Positions 35,324-45,263 are shown, counted from the stretch's first letter. The stretch is DNA of 64,000 nt from Vibrio japonicus (GCF_024582835.1 NZ_CP102097.1:868001-932000), one strand, 5' to 3'. Notes: generated by a model not told the origin, from the letters alone. Translations and numbers: made by a program.

Positions 35324-36076
35324 TTATTTTGTGTCGTTTCGAAGGGTGAGTTTAGTGCCGTCAAACTTGAGGTGGCTGAGCAGTGTTTTGGCGTTGTTTT
35401 TTCCTGACTCATTGAATTGCACACCATATTTGGAATATTGCATGGAACGCTGCAGATTACAGACTTTTCCATACAACGGCTCAAAAGAGACCATTTTTCC
35501 GCTAATGGACTTAATTTGAACGGTTAGCTCTATCTTATCTCCGACTTGGAAAGAACGGCTTAAAGGTGCGGTAATAAATCGGCAGCCACTTTTTGATAGA
35601 TCACGAATTTCACAGTCAAGTTTTCTATCTTTAGCTATGACTCTCGCACTCAAATTGACTTCAAAACGTGGTTCTTTGCGAAGTTGGGACACTTGCATGG
35701 TTTTGGGAATGGAAAGCATCACCATAGGAATGGGATCTTTAACGATATATTCCAACTGACTACGAAACTGAATAATAGCGCCTTCACCACGAGGGGAAAT
35801 CGCTTTCACCGTTGCCCAGAAACCTTCCTGGAAAAAGAAATTGAGGTCACTGTCCGCCACTTTAGGCAGCTCTGCTAAAATGATGCTATCGGAGTGTGTA
35901 CCTATAAAGGCGGTTTTGCATCTAAACGTTGTGCCCACTGGTGTTGTGATCCCTAGGGTAAATTCACCACCATGCTCGATCATAGCCAATGCATCAATAC
36001 TCGTTACCGTGGCGACACTTCTTTCTCTACTTGTGCGTAACGAATTGTCCTTATATGCTGACGCTTGGGTATTCAT
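35324..36076 (-). CDS. plzD: Cyclic-di-GMP-binding PilZ protein (PlzD/YcgR-like)
   Basis: This 250-residue protein has an N-terminal YcgR-type beta domain (to about residue 125) and a C-terminal PilZ domain. The c-di-GMP motif is intact: RKEPR with Arg133 and Arg137, and DLSKSG at 159-164. V. cholerae PlzD (VCA0042) has the same two-domain form and similar length, and the nearby DUF368 gene fits the same synteny. It should respond to c-di-GMP and affect motility or surface behaviour. Confidence 0.9.
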   Translation of the reverse strand: MNTQASAYKDNSLRTSRERSVATVTSIDALAMIEHGGEFTLGITTPVGTTFRCKTAFIGTHSDSIILAELPKVADSDLNFFFQEGFWATVKAISPRGEGAIIQFRSQLEYIVKDPIPMVMLSIPKTMQVSQLRKEPRFEVNLSARVIAKDRKLDCEIRDLSKSGCRFITAPLSRSFQVGDKIELTVQIKSISGKMVSFEPLYGKVCNLQRSMQYSKYGVQFNESGKNNAKTLLSHLKFDGTKLTLRNDTK

Positions 36077-36238
36077 CTAGTCTCCACATATTCCGCATGT
36101 TATGTTTTTAATAGCGGAAAATATCTGTTATTAGTTTTGTTATTTATATTGCTACAAATTTAATGTATAGCTGCTTGTTTGTTCAAACACCAAATGGCCT
36201 GATTTATTTGAACTAGGTATCAATTTTAGGAGTTTCTT

Positions 36239-36517
36239 ATGTCTGACGTTCTGTATTTTGAACCGGATCTCTCTCAATTTCGCGTTCATTTAGAGGGAGA
36301 TTACTACGCGGTAGTGAAATTTGAAATTAAAAGTGACGTCTATGTTATTACTTCAACGAAAGTGCCTGAAGAACTGAGAGGCAAGGGCTACGGAAAAGTG
36401 ATGATGGAAGCGGTTTTACCTGAATTGGAAAAAATGGGTGTCAAAGTGAAACCGGTTTGTAGCTACGTTGCTCATTATCTCGAACGCAATCCACAGTGGG
36501 CGCACCTTAAAGCTTAA
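36239..36517 (+). CDS. Small GNAT-fold acetyltransferase (YjdJ-like)
   Basis: This 92-residue protein has a shortened GNAT core: YYAVVKFEIKSDVYVITSTKVPEELRGKGYGKVMMEAVLPELEKMG, with the acetyl-CoA loop RGKGYG, and a C-terminal CSYVAHYLERNPQW. This is the single-domain YjdJ-type form. GGAG lies 6 bases before ATG 36239. The stop codon ends one base before the start of the kinase-like gene, so the two are coupled. The substrate is unknown. Confidence 0.85.
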   Translation: MSDVLYFEPDLSQFRVHLEGDYYAVVKFEIKSDVYVITSTKVPEELRGKGYGKVMMEAVLPELEKMGVKVKPVCSYVAHYLERNPQWAHLKA

Positions 36518-36518
36518 T

Positions 36519-37490
36519 ATGTCGAGCATGGATTATTTACCCGTGGTTAAACGGCTTGGTTTTCGCACCATCCACCAAATTGAAGCATTGCAAGTATTGT
36601 GGGGTGGCTATGGGGAATTGGTCCGAGTATTTGTTGACGACACCAGCATTGTTATTAAGCATGTGCGCTTACCTAAACCAGAGCAACACCCGCGAGGATG
36701 GAATACCGACTTTTCCCATCAGCGAAAGTTAAAGTCATATGAAGTTGAGCTTTATTGGTATCAAAACTACGCCAGTTTAATGAACCGTGAAAGCCCAGTT
36801 CCAGCTTCCCTTTGCGTGGAACACAAACCTAACGAGTGGCTATTGGTCATGGAAGATCTATCCGCAAGTGGATTCACTGAAGTGGTTAAGGAAGCGGATC
36901 AAAGACACCTTGGTGCGGTTTTACGATGGTTAGCTTACTTTCATGCTCAGCACATACAGAATTCAGGTGATGGACTTTGGCAAAGTGGCACATATTGGCA
37001 TATTGAAACCAGACCCGATGAACTTGAAGCTCTGACCGACCAACCACTCAAAGCGATGGCTGAAAAGGTCGACCATGCGCTTAAATGTGTTCCATATCAG
37101 ACCTTAGTTCATGGCGATGCCAAGCTGGCGAACTTTTGCTTTACCAGTGATGGTTTGCGAGCCGCCGCAGTAGACTTCCAATATGTGGGCAAAGGGTGTG
37201 CGATGAAAGATGTGGCCTTGTTTATGAGTAGTGCTGTTAAACCTGCGCACTGTCAGAAGATGGAAAACTGGATTTTGGATGAGTATTTCAAACACCTTAA
37301 CTCTGCGTTAACGAACATCAGGCCAGAGATAGATGCCGATGAGGTAGAAAAATGTTGGCGACCCATGTTTGCTATCGCATGGGCTGACTTCCAACGTTTT
37401 GTGAAAGGTTGGAGTCCAGAGCATTGGAAAATAAATGCCTATACCGAAGGGTTAAAAAATAAAGCGCTGGAGCAATTAAAGGCTTACTGA
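36519..37490 (+). CDS. Kinase-like phosphotransferase (ecdysteroid/choline-kinase-like fold)
   Basis: This 323-residue protein has the APH/CHK-type kinase core: a nucleotide-binding N-lobe (VLWGGYGELVRVFVDDTSIVIKHV), the catalytic loop LVHGDAKLANFCF, and the metal loop AVDFQYVGKG. It resembles DUF1679/EcKinase-like proteins, which phosphorylate small hydroxyl compounds. ATG 36519 follows the upstream stop by one base, and a longer frame from 36468 would run into the acetyltransferase gene. The natural substrate is unknown. Confidence 0.8.
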   Translation: MSSMDYLPVVKRLGFRTIHQIEALQVLWGGYGELVRVFVDDTSIVIKHVRLPKPEQHPRGWNTDFSHQRKLKSYEVELYWYQNYASLMNRESPVPASLCVEHKPNEWLLVMEDLSASGFTEVVKEADQRHLGAVLRWLAYFHAQHIQNSGDGLWQSGTYWHIETRPDELEALTDQPLKAMAEKVDHALKCVPYQTLVHGDAKLANFCFTSDGLRAAAVDFQYVGKGCAMKDVALFMSSAVKPAHCQKMENWILDEYFKHLNSALTNIRPEIDADEVEKCWRPMFAIAWADFQRFVKGWSPEHWKINAYTEGLKNKALEQLKAY

Positions 37491-37509
37491 AACGTAAGCC
37501 TGAATATGA

Positions 37510-38001
37510 TCAAGGTTTAATGCGCGCCATATAATAGGTATTAATGTATTCCCCATCACGGAAAGACGCGCATTTCGCTTCCCCTTCGATTTCAAAGCCA
37601 AATTTCTTGTAGCACGCGATCGCTTTTTCATTGTCGCTGTTCACATCGATTTGGATTCTTTTCACTTGTAGCCAGTTATCCGCGAGATCAATTACCGTCT
37701 CGATTAACTTGCTGCCGACGCCCAAACCGTGAAAATCATCGTGTACACCAATGCCAAATGACCCGCTGTGTGCGATTCTAGGGCGTTGGTATTGCTCAAA
37801 GCCGATATTGCCGACAACACGCCCATCGACCTCGGCAACGAAGCTATATACACCTTCAGGTAGGTTTTCCAGTCGTTTCGTCCACATCGCGATAGATGGT
37901 TTTGGCAGCTGCAGAGTTTCACGCTGTGCATTTGGCTGTGAGTAAATATCGGATAATGCCGCTGCATCACTGATTTGAGTGGGACGAATGATTATTTCCA
38001 T
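37510..38001 (-). CDS. GNAT acetyltransferase, YhhY/AaaT-like
   Basis: This 163-residue acetyltransferase follows E. coli YhhY along its length: IVIRP-type start, TLQLPKPSIAMW, QRPRIAHSGSFGIGV, GLGVGSKLIETVIDLADNWL, NEKAIACYKKFGFEIEG and GEYINTYYMARIK. YhhY (AaaT) acetylates some amino acids and aminonucleoside-type compounds. It is a single gene, convergent with the kinase-like gene. Confidence 0.87.
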   Translation of the reverse strand: MEIIIRPTQISDAAALSDIYSQPNAQRETLQLPKPSIAMWTKRLENLPEGVYSFVAEVDGRVVGNIGFEQYQRPRIAHSGSFGIGVHDDFHGLGVGSKLIETVIDLADNWLQVKRIQIDVNSDNEKAIACYKKFGFEIEGEAKCASFRDGEYINTYYMARIKP

Positions 38002-38196
38002 ATTATTCTTCTCGACTGGTTAAACATTTCTCAACAATAACGATTAATTTTTATTTGTTAAAGCCTTGTTTTAAAGAAAAATTTTCGCTCTAGATTTTGT
38101 TTTTCTTTTTACTAATCGCTCAGTAAGAGAATAGGACGTTGTTTATTACTTCTTATGGCTATAATGTAAAAGAAAAAGACAAATTGGATTTATAAA

Positions 38197-39375
38197 ATGG
38201 ATCAGTCGGCTAGTTGGAAAACCCCACAAAACTTCCTGTTAATTATCTCTATTGTTGTTCCTATCGCATTCTCGAGTTGGATGGCCTTACTCAATAATTT
38301 CGTGATTGAGAAAGCGAATTTCGATGGCTCAGATATCGGTTTATTGCAAAGTGTGCGCGAAATTCCTGGTTTTCTCGCCTTTACCGCGGTGTTTGTGCTG
38401 CTGTTTATTCGCGAACAAAAATTCATTTTGTTGTCGCTTTGCGCGCTGACATTAGGTACGGCGATGACTGGATTTTTTCCTTCATTGTTTGGTTTGTTGC
38501 TGACGACATTATTGATGTCGACGGGTTTTCATTACTTTGAAACGTTAAAACAATCGCTGTCACTGCAATGGTTGTCGAAAGAAGAAGCACCAGAAATGCT
38601 GGGTAAATTCATTTCTGTTGGCGCACTCGCCTCACTCTGTACGTACGGCGCATTATGGGTGTGTTTGGAAGTGCTCAAGATGGACTTTAAATGGGTGTAT
38701 CTAAGTTTTGGGGGCGTAGGTTTTCTGCTGGTATTGTGGATGACGTTTGCCTTCCCTCAGTTTAAATCTGAAGTCCCGCAAAATAAGAAACTGGTGCTGC
38801 GCAAGCGTTACTGGCTCTACTACGCCCTCACGTTTATGAGTGGTGCGCGTCGTCAGATCTTTACCGTCTTTGCGGGCTTTTTGATGGTGGAAAAATTCGG
38901 CTATTCTGCTGCAGATATCACCATGCTGTTTTTGATTAACTACCTGTTTAACTTCTTGTTTGCGAAAAAAATCGGCCGTTTCATCGGTAAAGTGGGTGAG
39001 CGAAAAGCGCTGATGTTTGAATACACCGGACTGATTTGCGTCTTCGTTGGTTATGCGTTGGTAGAGTCAGCTGAGTGGGCGGCGGCACTGTATGTGGTTG
39101 ATCACTTGTTCTTCGCGCTTGCATTAGCGATTAAGACGTACTTCCAGAAAATTGCCGATCCAGCGGATATGGCATCGACCGCTGGGGTCGCTTTTACGAT
39201 CAACCATATCGCGGCTGTCTTCATTCCTGTTTCGTTTGGTTTAATCTGGTTAGTCTCGCCAGCCGCAGTGTTTTACATCGGTGCAGCAATGGCGTGCGTA
39301 TCTTTTGCGTTGTCGATGAACATTCCTGCGCAACCGGATGAAGGCAACGAAGTGCGAGTTTTAAGGTGGAGTTGA
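38197..39375 (+). CDS. Major facilitator superfamily transporter
   Basis: This 392-residue protein has about twelve hydrophobic segments in two halves joined by a charged loop near residue 195 (FKSEVPQNKKLVLRKRYW). LLQSVREIPGFLAF and SGARRQIFTVFAGFLMVEKFGYSA are the clearest loops. It has no close match that I can name, and its substrate is unknown. It is preceded by an AT-rich 195-base gap without a gene. Confidence 0.85.
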   Translation: MDQSASWKTPQNFLLIISIVVPIAFSSWMALLNNFVIEKANFDGSDIGLLQSVREIPGFLAFTAVFVLLFIREQKFILLSLCALTLGTAMTGFFPSLFGLLLTTLLMSTGFHYFETLKQSLSLQWLSKEEAPEMLGKFISVGALASLCTYGALWVCLEVLKMDFKWVYLSFGGVGFLLVLWMTFAFPQFKSEVPQNKKLVLRKRYWLYYALTFMSGARRQIFTVFAGFLMVEKFGYSAADITMLFLINYLFNFLFAKKIGRFIGKVGERKALMFEYTGLICVFVGYALVESAEWAAALYVVDHLFFALALAIKTYFQKIADPADMASTAGVAFTINHIAAVFIPVSFGLIWLVSPAAVFYIGAAMACVSFALSMNIPAQPDEGNEVRVLRWS

Positions 39376-39492
39376 ACGAGGTGAATGATTCATTCTTGTG
39401 AGCGTTGTTGTTACATCTGTTCGTGAAAATTAACATCGCTGAGATTATACTGGATGGCTATTCGGTTGAGCCTGTAATCAATGGAGATGTCA

Positions 39493-40491
39493 ATGACCAA
39501 ACCCCTCAACGAGTGCATTGTGCCAATGTACCCGACCATCCAAGCTCTGGATGTTAATGCGCTAAAAACGGGTGAACATAAGTTCTGGTTTGCAGTAGCG
39601 ACAGATGCGATTGGCCATCCACAAACGCTGCCTGTTAGAGTGTTTAAAGGCGAAAAAGAGGGGAAACGTTTTGTGATTACCGCCGGTGTGCACGGGGATG
39701 AACAAAACGGTATTCTGACCGCACAACGCTTAGCGCGTGAATTGGTCGGAAAAGAGATCGCGGGTGTGGTGACGATTGTACCGACGGTTAACTTGTCAGG
39801 CATAGCCCGACATAGCAGGGACTTTCATTCAGCCGCGCCAGATAGCTCATCTGCTAACTTGAACCGTGTGTTTCCCGGCAGTCCAAACGGTGACGATGCC
39901 AGTCGTTACGCCAATAGCTTGTGGGAGAATCTGCTCAAACCAAACGCAGACCTAGCGATTGATCTCCATTCTCAAACCAGTGGTTCGGCGTACCCGCTTT
40001 ATGCTTTTGCAGACTATCGTTTGGAAGACGCGATTCGTATGGCAAGACTGATCAATCCCGATGTGATTCTTAATGACCCCGGTGACCCTGGCATTCTTGA
40101 AACGGTCTACAACCGAGCGGGAATTCCATCCATCACCATCGAAGTGGGTATCGGGCGTTACACTGACCTTGAGATGGTCGACAGAGCAACACGCGGCGTA
40201 CTCAATATTCTAAAAGCGTACGAAGTGATATCTGGAACCGTCGATTCTGCGCCTACTCCTTGCGTAGAAGGCAATGAAATTGTCAGTGTTCGTGCTAGTC
40301 AAGGTGGCTTTGTGATTTGTCATGTTGATTTAATGGACCGCGTAACAACGGGGCAAACATTGGCTACGCAATACAACAGCTTTGGTGATGAAGTTGAAAC
40401 CTACGTATCGCCGATTGATGGTACGGTGATAAGCCACAATGTGGAGTCGGTCAGAGCACCGGGCTCGCTGGTGGTGAGATTAATTCGCTAA
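39493..40491 (+). CDS. Succinylglutamate desuccinylase/aspartoacylase-family hydrolase (M14-like)
   Basis: This 332-residue zinc hydrolase shows the metal motif in TAGVHGDEQNG (His and Glu), the third ligand in AIDLHSQTSG, and the substrate-binding Arg/Asn region SSANLNRVFPG. The C-terminal beta domain (VRASQGGFVICHVDLMDRVTTGQTL) is usual. Members cleave N-acyl amino acids or similar amides. ATG 39493 is preferred because GGAG lies 6 bases before it; the frame continues to an ATG at 39481. The substrate is not known. Confidence 0.85.
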   Translation: MTKPLNECIVPMYPTIQALDVNALKTGEHKFWFAVATDAIGHPQTLPVRVFKGEKEGKRFVITAGVHGDEQNGILTAQRLARELVGKEIAGVVTIVPTVNLSGIARHSRDFHSAAPDSSSANLNRVFPGSPNGDDASRYANSLWENLLKPNADLAIDLHSQTSGSAYPLYAFADYRLEDAIRMARLINPDVILNDPGDPGILETVYNRAGIPSITIEVGIGRYTDLEMVDRATRGVLNILKAYEVISGTVDSAPTPCVEGNEIVSVRASQGGFVICHVDLMDRVTTGQTLATQYNSFGDEVETYVSPIDGTVISHNVESVRAPGSLVVRLIR

Positions 40492-40505
40492 GCGATAAGT
40501 AAACG

Positions 40506-40536
40506 AAAAAGCGCCGATTTATACTGGCGCTTTTTT
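40506..40536. terminator. Bidirectional rho-independent terminator
   Basis: AAAAAGCGCC at 40506-40515 pairs with GGCGCTTTTT at 40526-40535. It lies between the M14-type gene and convergent hcr. Confidence 0.85.
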
Positions 40537-40545
40537 GTGTCTACG

Positions 40546-41580
40546 TTAAGCGAGTGACACTTCGACGTCACTTTGTATCTGGCTTGAACAGGCGAGCGTG
40601 TAACCTTGCGCCAACTCTTCTTCAGTCAGAGTTTCCGTACTGGTTCTGCTCACTTCGCCTTTGGTCACTTTGCACTTGCAAGAGCCGCACATGCCGCTGC
40701 GACAGGCGATAATGATCGGCACACCGTTTTCTTCCAATACATCGGCGAGCGTTGCACCTTGCTCGACTTGCGTGGCAACACCGAATGCTGGTACTTCAAA
40801 CTGCACTGCGCCACCGCCGCTGTTTTCTGTATGCGCTTCAATCGGTGTAAAACTCTCTTGATGGAACTGCGAAGGATCAACGCCAAGTGCCAAGGCGTTT
40901 TGCTCCATATCCTGCATAAACTGAGTTGGACCACACAGATAAACCGTGCGCTCGCTTAAGTCAGGGCAGAGTGCGCGAAGCCACTCTTGGTCCAAACGTC
41001 CTTGAGGATGCTCAGTGCCAGCATTGTCTTTGAGTAGCAGACGCAAATGGAAGTTGGGATAAAGCGAATGCAGCGTCTCGAGTTCATCGAAATAAATCGT
41101 TTGTGCGCTGCTTTTCGCCATATGGATAAAGGTAATGTCGATGTCTGCTTGAGCTTTCAACCAGGTCTTTGCCATCGACATCACTGGCGTGATACCACAG
41201 CCCGCGCTCAGCAAAGCAACTTTAGACTTCGGCGCGCAATCGACCGCGTTAAATGGACCTGTTGGCGCTAACACCGAAACGTTATCACCGACATTGAAGT
41301 GGTCAATCATGTGGTTGGATACCAAGCCGCCATCAACGCGTTTCACTGTCAGTTGCAGATAGTGTTCTGCCGGCGTCGAGCTGATCGAGTAGGCGCGATA
41401 TTCCATCTTGCCAGCCAGTTCAAACCCCAATGAAACAAACTGTCCCGGTTTAAAATCGAATGTGAGCGTAGGATCGGATTGGGTGCTCGCTAGCTTAAAA
41501 CTAAAGGTATCAGAAGTTTCCTGCCACTTGTCGATGCAGCGCAGCGTCGTAGGCTGATTATTTTGCCATTCATTAATCAT
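40546..41580 (-). CDS. hcr: NADH oxidoreductase for hybrid cluster protein
   Basis: This 344-residue electron-transfer protein has an FAD-binding domain (YRAYSISSTP near residue 65), an NAD-binding domain (AGCGITPVMSMAK), and a C-terminal plant-type [2Fe-2S] domain. The cluster Cys are at about 293, 298, 301 and 331. Hcr passes electrons from NADH to Hcp. It lies 61 bases after hcp on the same strand, so the two form an operon. Confidence 0.93.
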   Translation of the reverse strand: MINEWQNNQPTTLRCIDKWQETSDTFSFKLASTQSDPTLTFDFKPGQFVSLGFELAGKMEYRAYSISSTPAEHYLQLTVKRVDGGLVSNHMIDHFNVGDNVSVLAPTGPFNAVDCAPKSKVALLSAGCGITPVMSMAKTWLKAQADIDITFIHMAKSSAQTIYFDELETLHSLYPNFHLRLLLKDNAGTEHPQGRLDQEWLRALCPDLSERTVYLCGPTQFMQDMEQNALALGVDPSQFHQESFTPIEAHTENSGGGAVQFEVPAFGVATQVEQGATLADVLEENGVPIIIACRSGMCGSCKCKVTKGEVSRTSTETLTEEELAQGYTLACSSQIQSDVEVSLA

Positions 41581-41641
41581 GGAGTTCTCTCATACAAAAG
41601 TGCCCAGCCAAAAATTTGGCCGGGCAAAGGACAGCAGGGAT

Positions 41642-43303
41642 TTAAGCTGCAAGGATGGTTTTTAGATCGTCTTCAACGTTACCGATACTGCGCATATCGA
41701 ACTTATCTTGGATGATCTTAATTAGGTTATCAGTCAAGAACGCAGGCGCAGTTGGACCGGTGTAAATGCCTTTTACGCCCAGTGCAAACAGCGTTAGCAG
41801 GATCACGATGGCTTTTTGTTCGAACCAAGACAGAACCAGCGTTAACGGTAGTTCATTGATGTCGCAGTCAAACTCTTTTGATAGCGCAAGAGCCAATTGG
41901 ATTGCTGAGTAGGCGTCGTTACACTGACCCACATCTAACAGGCGAGGGATGCCGTTGATATCGCCAAACTGATTTTTGTTGAAGCGGAACTTACCACACG
42001 CTAGCGTTAGGATCAGCGTGTCATCGGGTGCACTTGCAGTAAAGTCGGTGTAGTAGCTACGTTCAGATTTATCACCATCACAACCGCCGACAAGGAAGAA
42101 GTGTTTGATGTTGCCCGCTTTCACTTGCTCAACCACCGCAGGTGCTGCGCTCATCAGTGCATTACGACCAAAACCAACGGTGATCATTTGCTCAATCTCG
42201 TTGTGTTGGAAGCCAGGTTGTGCCAATGCACATTCGATCACTTGGCTAAAATCGTCACCTTCAATGTGTGCCACGCCCGGCCAACCTACGATGCTGCGAG
42301 TGAATAAGCGATCTGCGTATTGGCCGACATTTGGGTTCAGCAAGCAGTTTGACGTCATCACAATCGCACCAGGGAAGTTGGCGAACTCCTTCTGTTGGTT
42401 TTGCCATGCGCTGCCGTAGTTGCCCACTAGGTGTGGGTATTTCTTAAGCTCAGGGTAACCGTGTGCTGGTAGCATTTCGCCGTTGGTGTAGACGTTGATG
42501 CCTTTACCTTCGGTTTGCTGAAGGATTTTCTCTAGGTCGTGTAAGTCGTGGCCAGAAACCAGAATACACTTGCCCTGAACGGTTTTTACGTTCACTTGAG
42601 TTGGCTCTGGGTGACCAAAGGTTTTGGTTTCACCGTGGTCAAGCATTTCCATGACTTTGTAGTTCATCAGACCGATTTGCATCGAGCAATCTAGCAGTGC
42701 GCCTAGGTCTTCTGGATCTGTGCCTAGCCAAGCCATGATTTGGTGGTATTCCGCGTAAATGTCATTGTTGGTTTGTTCCAGTACGCGAGCATGTTCCATG
42801 TAAGCTGCTGCACCTTTTAGACCGTACAGACACAGTAGGCGTAGACCGATTACGTCTTCGCTAATACTTTGGTAGCCGCGGTTTACCGCCACTTGAGGCG
42901 CGAATGCGAGAATTTCTTCAGAGCTTTGCGGTAGCTCGAAATCCGCGACAGCAGGGATGTTGTCGATGCTGGTGTCAGTCAGTTTAGCGGCAGCAAGAGT
43001 TTGCTCTTTTAAGCGCGCTTTGAAAGTCGCCGCTTGCGCAGACAATTCAAGAATTCGCTCAGGGTCAAAGTTAACATTGGTTAATGTAGAGAAGAACGCT
43101 CTTGGCGCCCACTGGTTGACTTCGTCGTCAACAATATCAAAGCGCAGCGCTTGTTCTGCCCAGTAAGAAACACCTTGTAGGGTGTAAACCAGTACGTCTT
43201 GTAGGTCGGACACTTCAGAAGTTTTGCCACACATGCCTTGTGTGAATGAGCAGCCTTTAACGGTAGGGGTTTGAATAGTCTGTTCACATTGAATACAGAA
43301 CAT
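41642..43303 (-). CDS. hcp: Hybrid cluster protein (nitric oxide/hydroxylamine reductase)
   Basis: This 553-residue protein is a class II Hcp: Cys3, Cys6, Cys18 and Cys25 give the CxxC-N11-C-N6-C pattern seen in E. coli. The hybrid-cluster ligands lie in [27 protein letters not shown] and [11 protein letters not shown]. Hcp reduces nitric oxide at low concentration, mainly in anaerobic cells, and protects against nitrosative stress. A sigma-54 promoter and two NorR-type sites lie upstream, with norR itself just beyond. Confidence 0.96.
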   Translation of the reverse strand: MFCIQCEQTIQTPTVKGCSFTQGMCGKTSEVSDLQDVLVYTLQGVSYWAEQALRFDIVDDEVNQWAPRAFFSTLTNVNFDPERILELSAQAATFKARLKEQTLAAAKLTDTSIDNIPAVADFELPQSSEEILAFAPQVAVNRGYQSISEDVIGLRLLCLYGLKGAAAYMEHARVLEQTNNDIYAEYHQIMAWLGTDPEDLGALLDCSMQIGLMNYKVMEMLDHGETKTFGHPEPTQVNVKTVQGKCILVSGHDLHDLEKILQQTEGKGINVYTNGEMLPAHGYPELKKYPHLVGNYGSAWQNQQKEFANFPGAIVMTSNCLLNPNVGQYADRLFTRSIVGWPGVAHIEGDDFSQVIECALAQPGFQHNEIEQMITVGFGRNALMSAAPAVVEQVKAGNIKHFFLVGGCDGDKSERSYYTDFTASAPDDTLILTLACGKFRFNKNQFGDINGIPRLLDVGQCNDAYSAIQLALALSKEFDCDINELPLTLVLSWFEQKAIVILLTLFALGVKGIYTGPTAPAFLTDNLIKIIQDKFDMRSIGNVEDDLKTILAA

Positions 43304-43373
43304 TGCGCTTCTCCAATAACAGTAAGTTCTTTATTTGCGGTCGAGCCGCTTCTCTTTTCGATGTCACTGTTAG

Positions 43374-43390
43374 AGCAGATTGCGTGCCAG
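43374..43390 (-). promoter_or_regulatory. Sigma-54 promoter of hcp-hcr
   Basis: On the minus strand the sequence reads TGGCACGCAATCTGCT, with GG and GC separated by 10 bases. It lies about 70 bases before the hcp start. NorR is a sigma-54 activator, so promoter type and regulator agree. Confidence 0.8.
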
Positions 43391-43440
43391 TTTTTAAGTA
43401 ATTGAATTTTATTGATTTTGCTGTTTTTCATTGTTTTGTT

Positions 43441-43482
43441 TGATGTATAAAAGACAACGCGCCTAGTGTCTTTTATACATCA
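43441..43482. promoter_or_regulatory. Paired NorR-type sites, 16-bp perfect inverted repeat
   Basis: TGATGTATAAAAGACA at 43441-43456 is exactly repeated in reverse complement at 43467-43482, with 10 bases between. Each arm contains a GT-N7-AC unit of the NorR enhancer type. The pair lies 50-110 bases upstream of the sigma-54 promoter of hcp. Confidence 0.75.
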
Positions 43483-43496
43483 AGGGTAGCGACTGA

Positions 43497-45035
43497 TTAA
43501 CTTGAGAGATCGAACTTTTTACCCATGCGGTACAGATTCCCTCGGTCCATTTGCAGAAATTCTGCAGCTTTTGACCAAGTTCCGTTCGTTTTTTCAAGCG
43601 CATAGACAATTAAGTCCTTCTGATAGTTCTCAACCAGCGAGCGCATACCGTGGCTGTTATCCGGAAAATACTTGGATGTATTTTTGACATCTTGCTTGTT
43701 TAGGCTGCTATCAAAATGACTGACTTTGATGATCTGTTGCTGTTCTTGAATCGCGCGCAACGCCGCACGGGTTAAGGTGTGTTCCAGTTCGCGCACGTTG
43801 CCCGGCCAAGGCTGCTTTTCTAGCAAAGTGAGTGATTTAGAATGTAAGTGCAGGTTCGGGATATTGAACTGGCTGCGAACTTTTTCCAGCAAGTAGCCAG
43901 CCAGCACTGGGATATCACCTTCGCGTTTGCGCAGTGGTGGCACTGAGATTGGGAACACGTTGAGGCGGTGGAATAGATCGGCGCGAAACTGACCTTGTTC
44001 AACCTCTCGTTCCAGCGAGCGGTTGGTTGCTGCGATAATACGCACGTTGACCAACAAGTGCTGGTCGCTACCGACGCGTTGTAGTTCACCTTGTTGAATC
44101 ACGCGCAGCAATTTAGCCTGCAGGACCCAAGGCAATTCGCCGACTTCATCGAGGAAAATCGTCCCACCGTCTGCCAGCTCAAATTTACCCGCGCGGTGGC
44201 TGTTTGCGCCAGTAAACGCGCCTTTAACGTGGCCAAACAGCTCGCTTTCCGCTAGCCCTTCTGGCAGTGCGGCGCAGTTGACGTAAATCATCGCTTTATC
44301 GCGGCGGCTGGATTGGGCGTGGACGCTGTGCGCGACCAGCTCTTTGCCGACCCCCGTTTCTCCGGTGATCAGCACCGCGTAATCGGATTTGGCGACGGTT
44401 TCAATATTATTACGCAGTTGCTGGATTTGCGGGCTTAAACCGATCATCTCACCTTGCTTGGAACGTGCTTGTTGGATCAAAGCTTGGGTGACGTTCTTCT
44501 GTTTTTTGTTCTGAGCTTTTAATGCTTTGATCTGCCCAATGTTACGCAGCGTTGCTGCTGCGAGAGCGGCGAAGGTTTCAAGGGTAACGGACTCAATCAC
44601 ATCAAACGCGCCGACAGTGAGTGAGTCGAGCGTCAATACGCCCACCAGTTGTCCGTCGACATACAGGCTACAACCTAAGCAGTCGTGCACATCCAATTCG
44701 GCTTCTTCGCTGAGTAGCGCTCCGCTGAATGGGTCAGGTAACTCGCAGTCTGCACCGAATCGAACTGGCTGTTTGGACTGCATAATGGCTTCCAGTCTTG
44801 GGTGTGTGTTGGGGAAGAATCGACGGCCTAGAACACTGGCAGAAAGCCCTTTAACGGCGACTGGCGTAAGAAAACCGTCTTCATCCAGCACAAATAACGC
44901 ACTCGCATCACAAGGAAAGACTTTGTCGATGCCGTTGATGAGGTGTTGGTACTGGGCTTCACTATTTAGGTTAGAGCTAAGATTGAGTGCTATCTCAAGC
45001 AGCACGTTATTCAGATTTGGATTCATTGACTTCAC
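43497..45035 (-). CDS. norR: Nitric-oxide-responsive sigma-54 activator NorR
   Basis: This 512-residue regulator has an N-terminal GAF domain (to about residue 170, with [12 protein letters not shown] as in NorR). A central AAA+ domain has Walker A GETGVGKE at 225-232 and the sigma-54 contact loop GAFTGA at 272-277. A C-terminal Fis-type HTH ([22 protein letters not shown]) follows. The GAF domain binds NO through a mononuclear iron. It stands upstream of hcp-hcr on the same strand, 193 bases away. Three GT-N7-AC sites nearby suggest it activates hcp and represses itself. No norVW genes are in this window. Confidence 0.93.
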   Translation of the reverse strand: MKSMNPNLNNVLLEIALNLSSNLNSEAQYQHLINGIDKVFPCDASALFVLDEDGFLTPVAVKGLSASVLGRRFFPNTHPRLEAIMQSKQPVRFGADCELPDPFSGALLSEEAELDVHDCLGCSLYVDGQLVGVLTLDSLTVGAFDVIESVTLETFAALAAATLRNIGQIKALKAQNKKQKNVTQALIQQARSKQGEMIGLSPQIQQLRNNIETVAKSDYAVLITGETGVGKELVAHSVHAQSSRRDKAMIYVNCAALPEGLAESELFGHVKGAFTGANSHRAGKFELADGGTIFLDEVGELPWVLQAKLLRVIQQGELQRVGSDQHLLVNVRIIAATNRSLEREVEQGQFRADLFHRLNVFPISVPPLRKREGDIPVLAGYLLEKVRSQFNIPNLHLHSKSLTLLEKQPWPGNVRELEHTLTRAALRAIQEQQQIIKVSHFDSSLNKQDVKNTSKYFPDNSHGMRSLVENYQKDLIVYALEKTNGTWSKAAEFLQMDRGNLYRMGKKFDLSS

Positions 45036-45069
45036 TAGCGGAACAAACGTGCCAGAATCCTATCAAGCT

Positions 45070-45086
45070 GATGTCTTTTTTACATC
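45070..45086. promoter_or_regulatory. NorR-type site upstream of norR
   Basis: GATGT and ACATC are separated by 7 bases, the same symmetry as the sites before hcp. It lies 35-51 bases before the norR start, close enough for autorepression. Confidence 0.6.
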
Positions 45087-45113
45087 GCTAGAAAGGGTAT
45101 AAACGCTGTGTCA

Positions 45114-45127
45114 TTGATTGAGGTCAA
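45114..45127. promoter_or_regulatory. FNR-like site upstream of norR
   Basis: TTGAT-TGAG-GTCAA matches the FNR consensus TTGAT-N4-ATCAA at 9 of 10 positions. It lies about 80-90 bases before norR and would tie the NO-response genes to low oxygen. Confidence 0.45.
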
Positions 45128-45263
45128 TTTGTACCGGTGATCTATACCTGAAAAACGACATATTGAGATGTTAATTAAGTGTTTTAGCTTGCGATGAATG
45201 TTGAGCAATCTGACCGCAATTCCATTATGATGGGCGCACAGTTTCTTAATCTCTCCCTCAAAT

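Noticed and set aside
45036..45060. Sigma-54 promoter for norR (TGGCACG on the minus strand)
   Set aside because: The GG element is good, but the -12 position reads CC instead of GC, and the NorR-type site would lie too close upstream for an enhancer.
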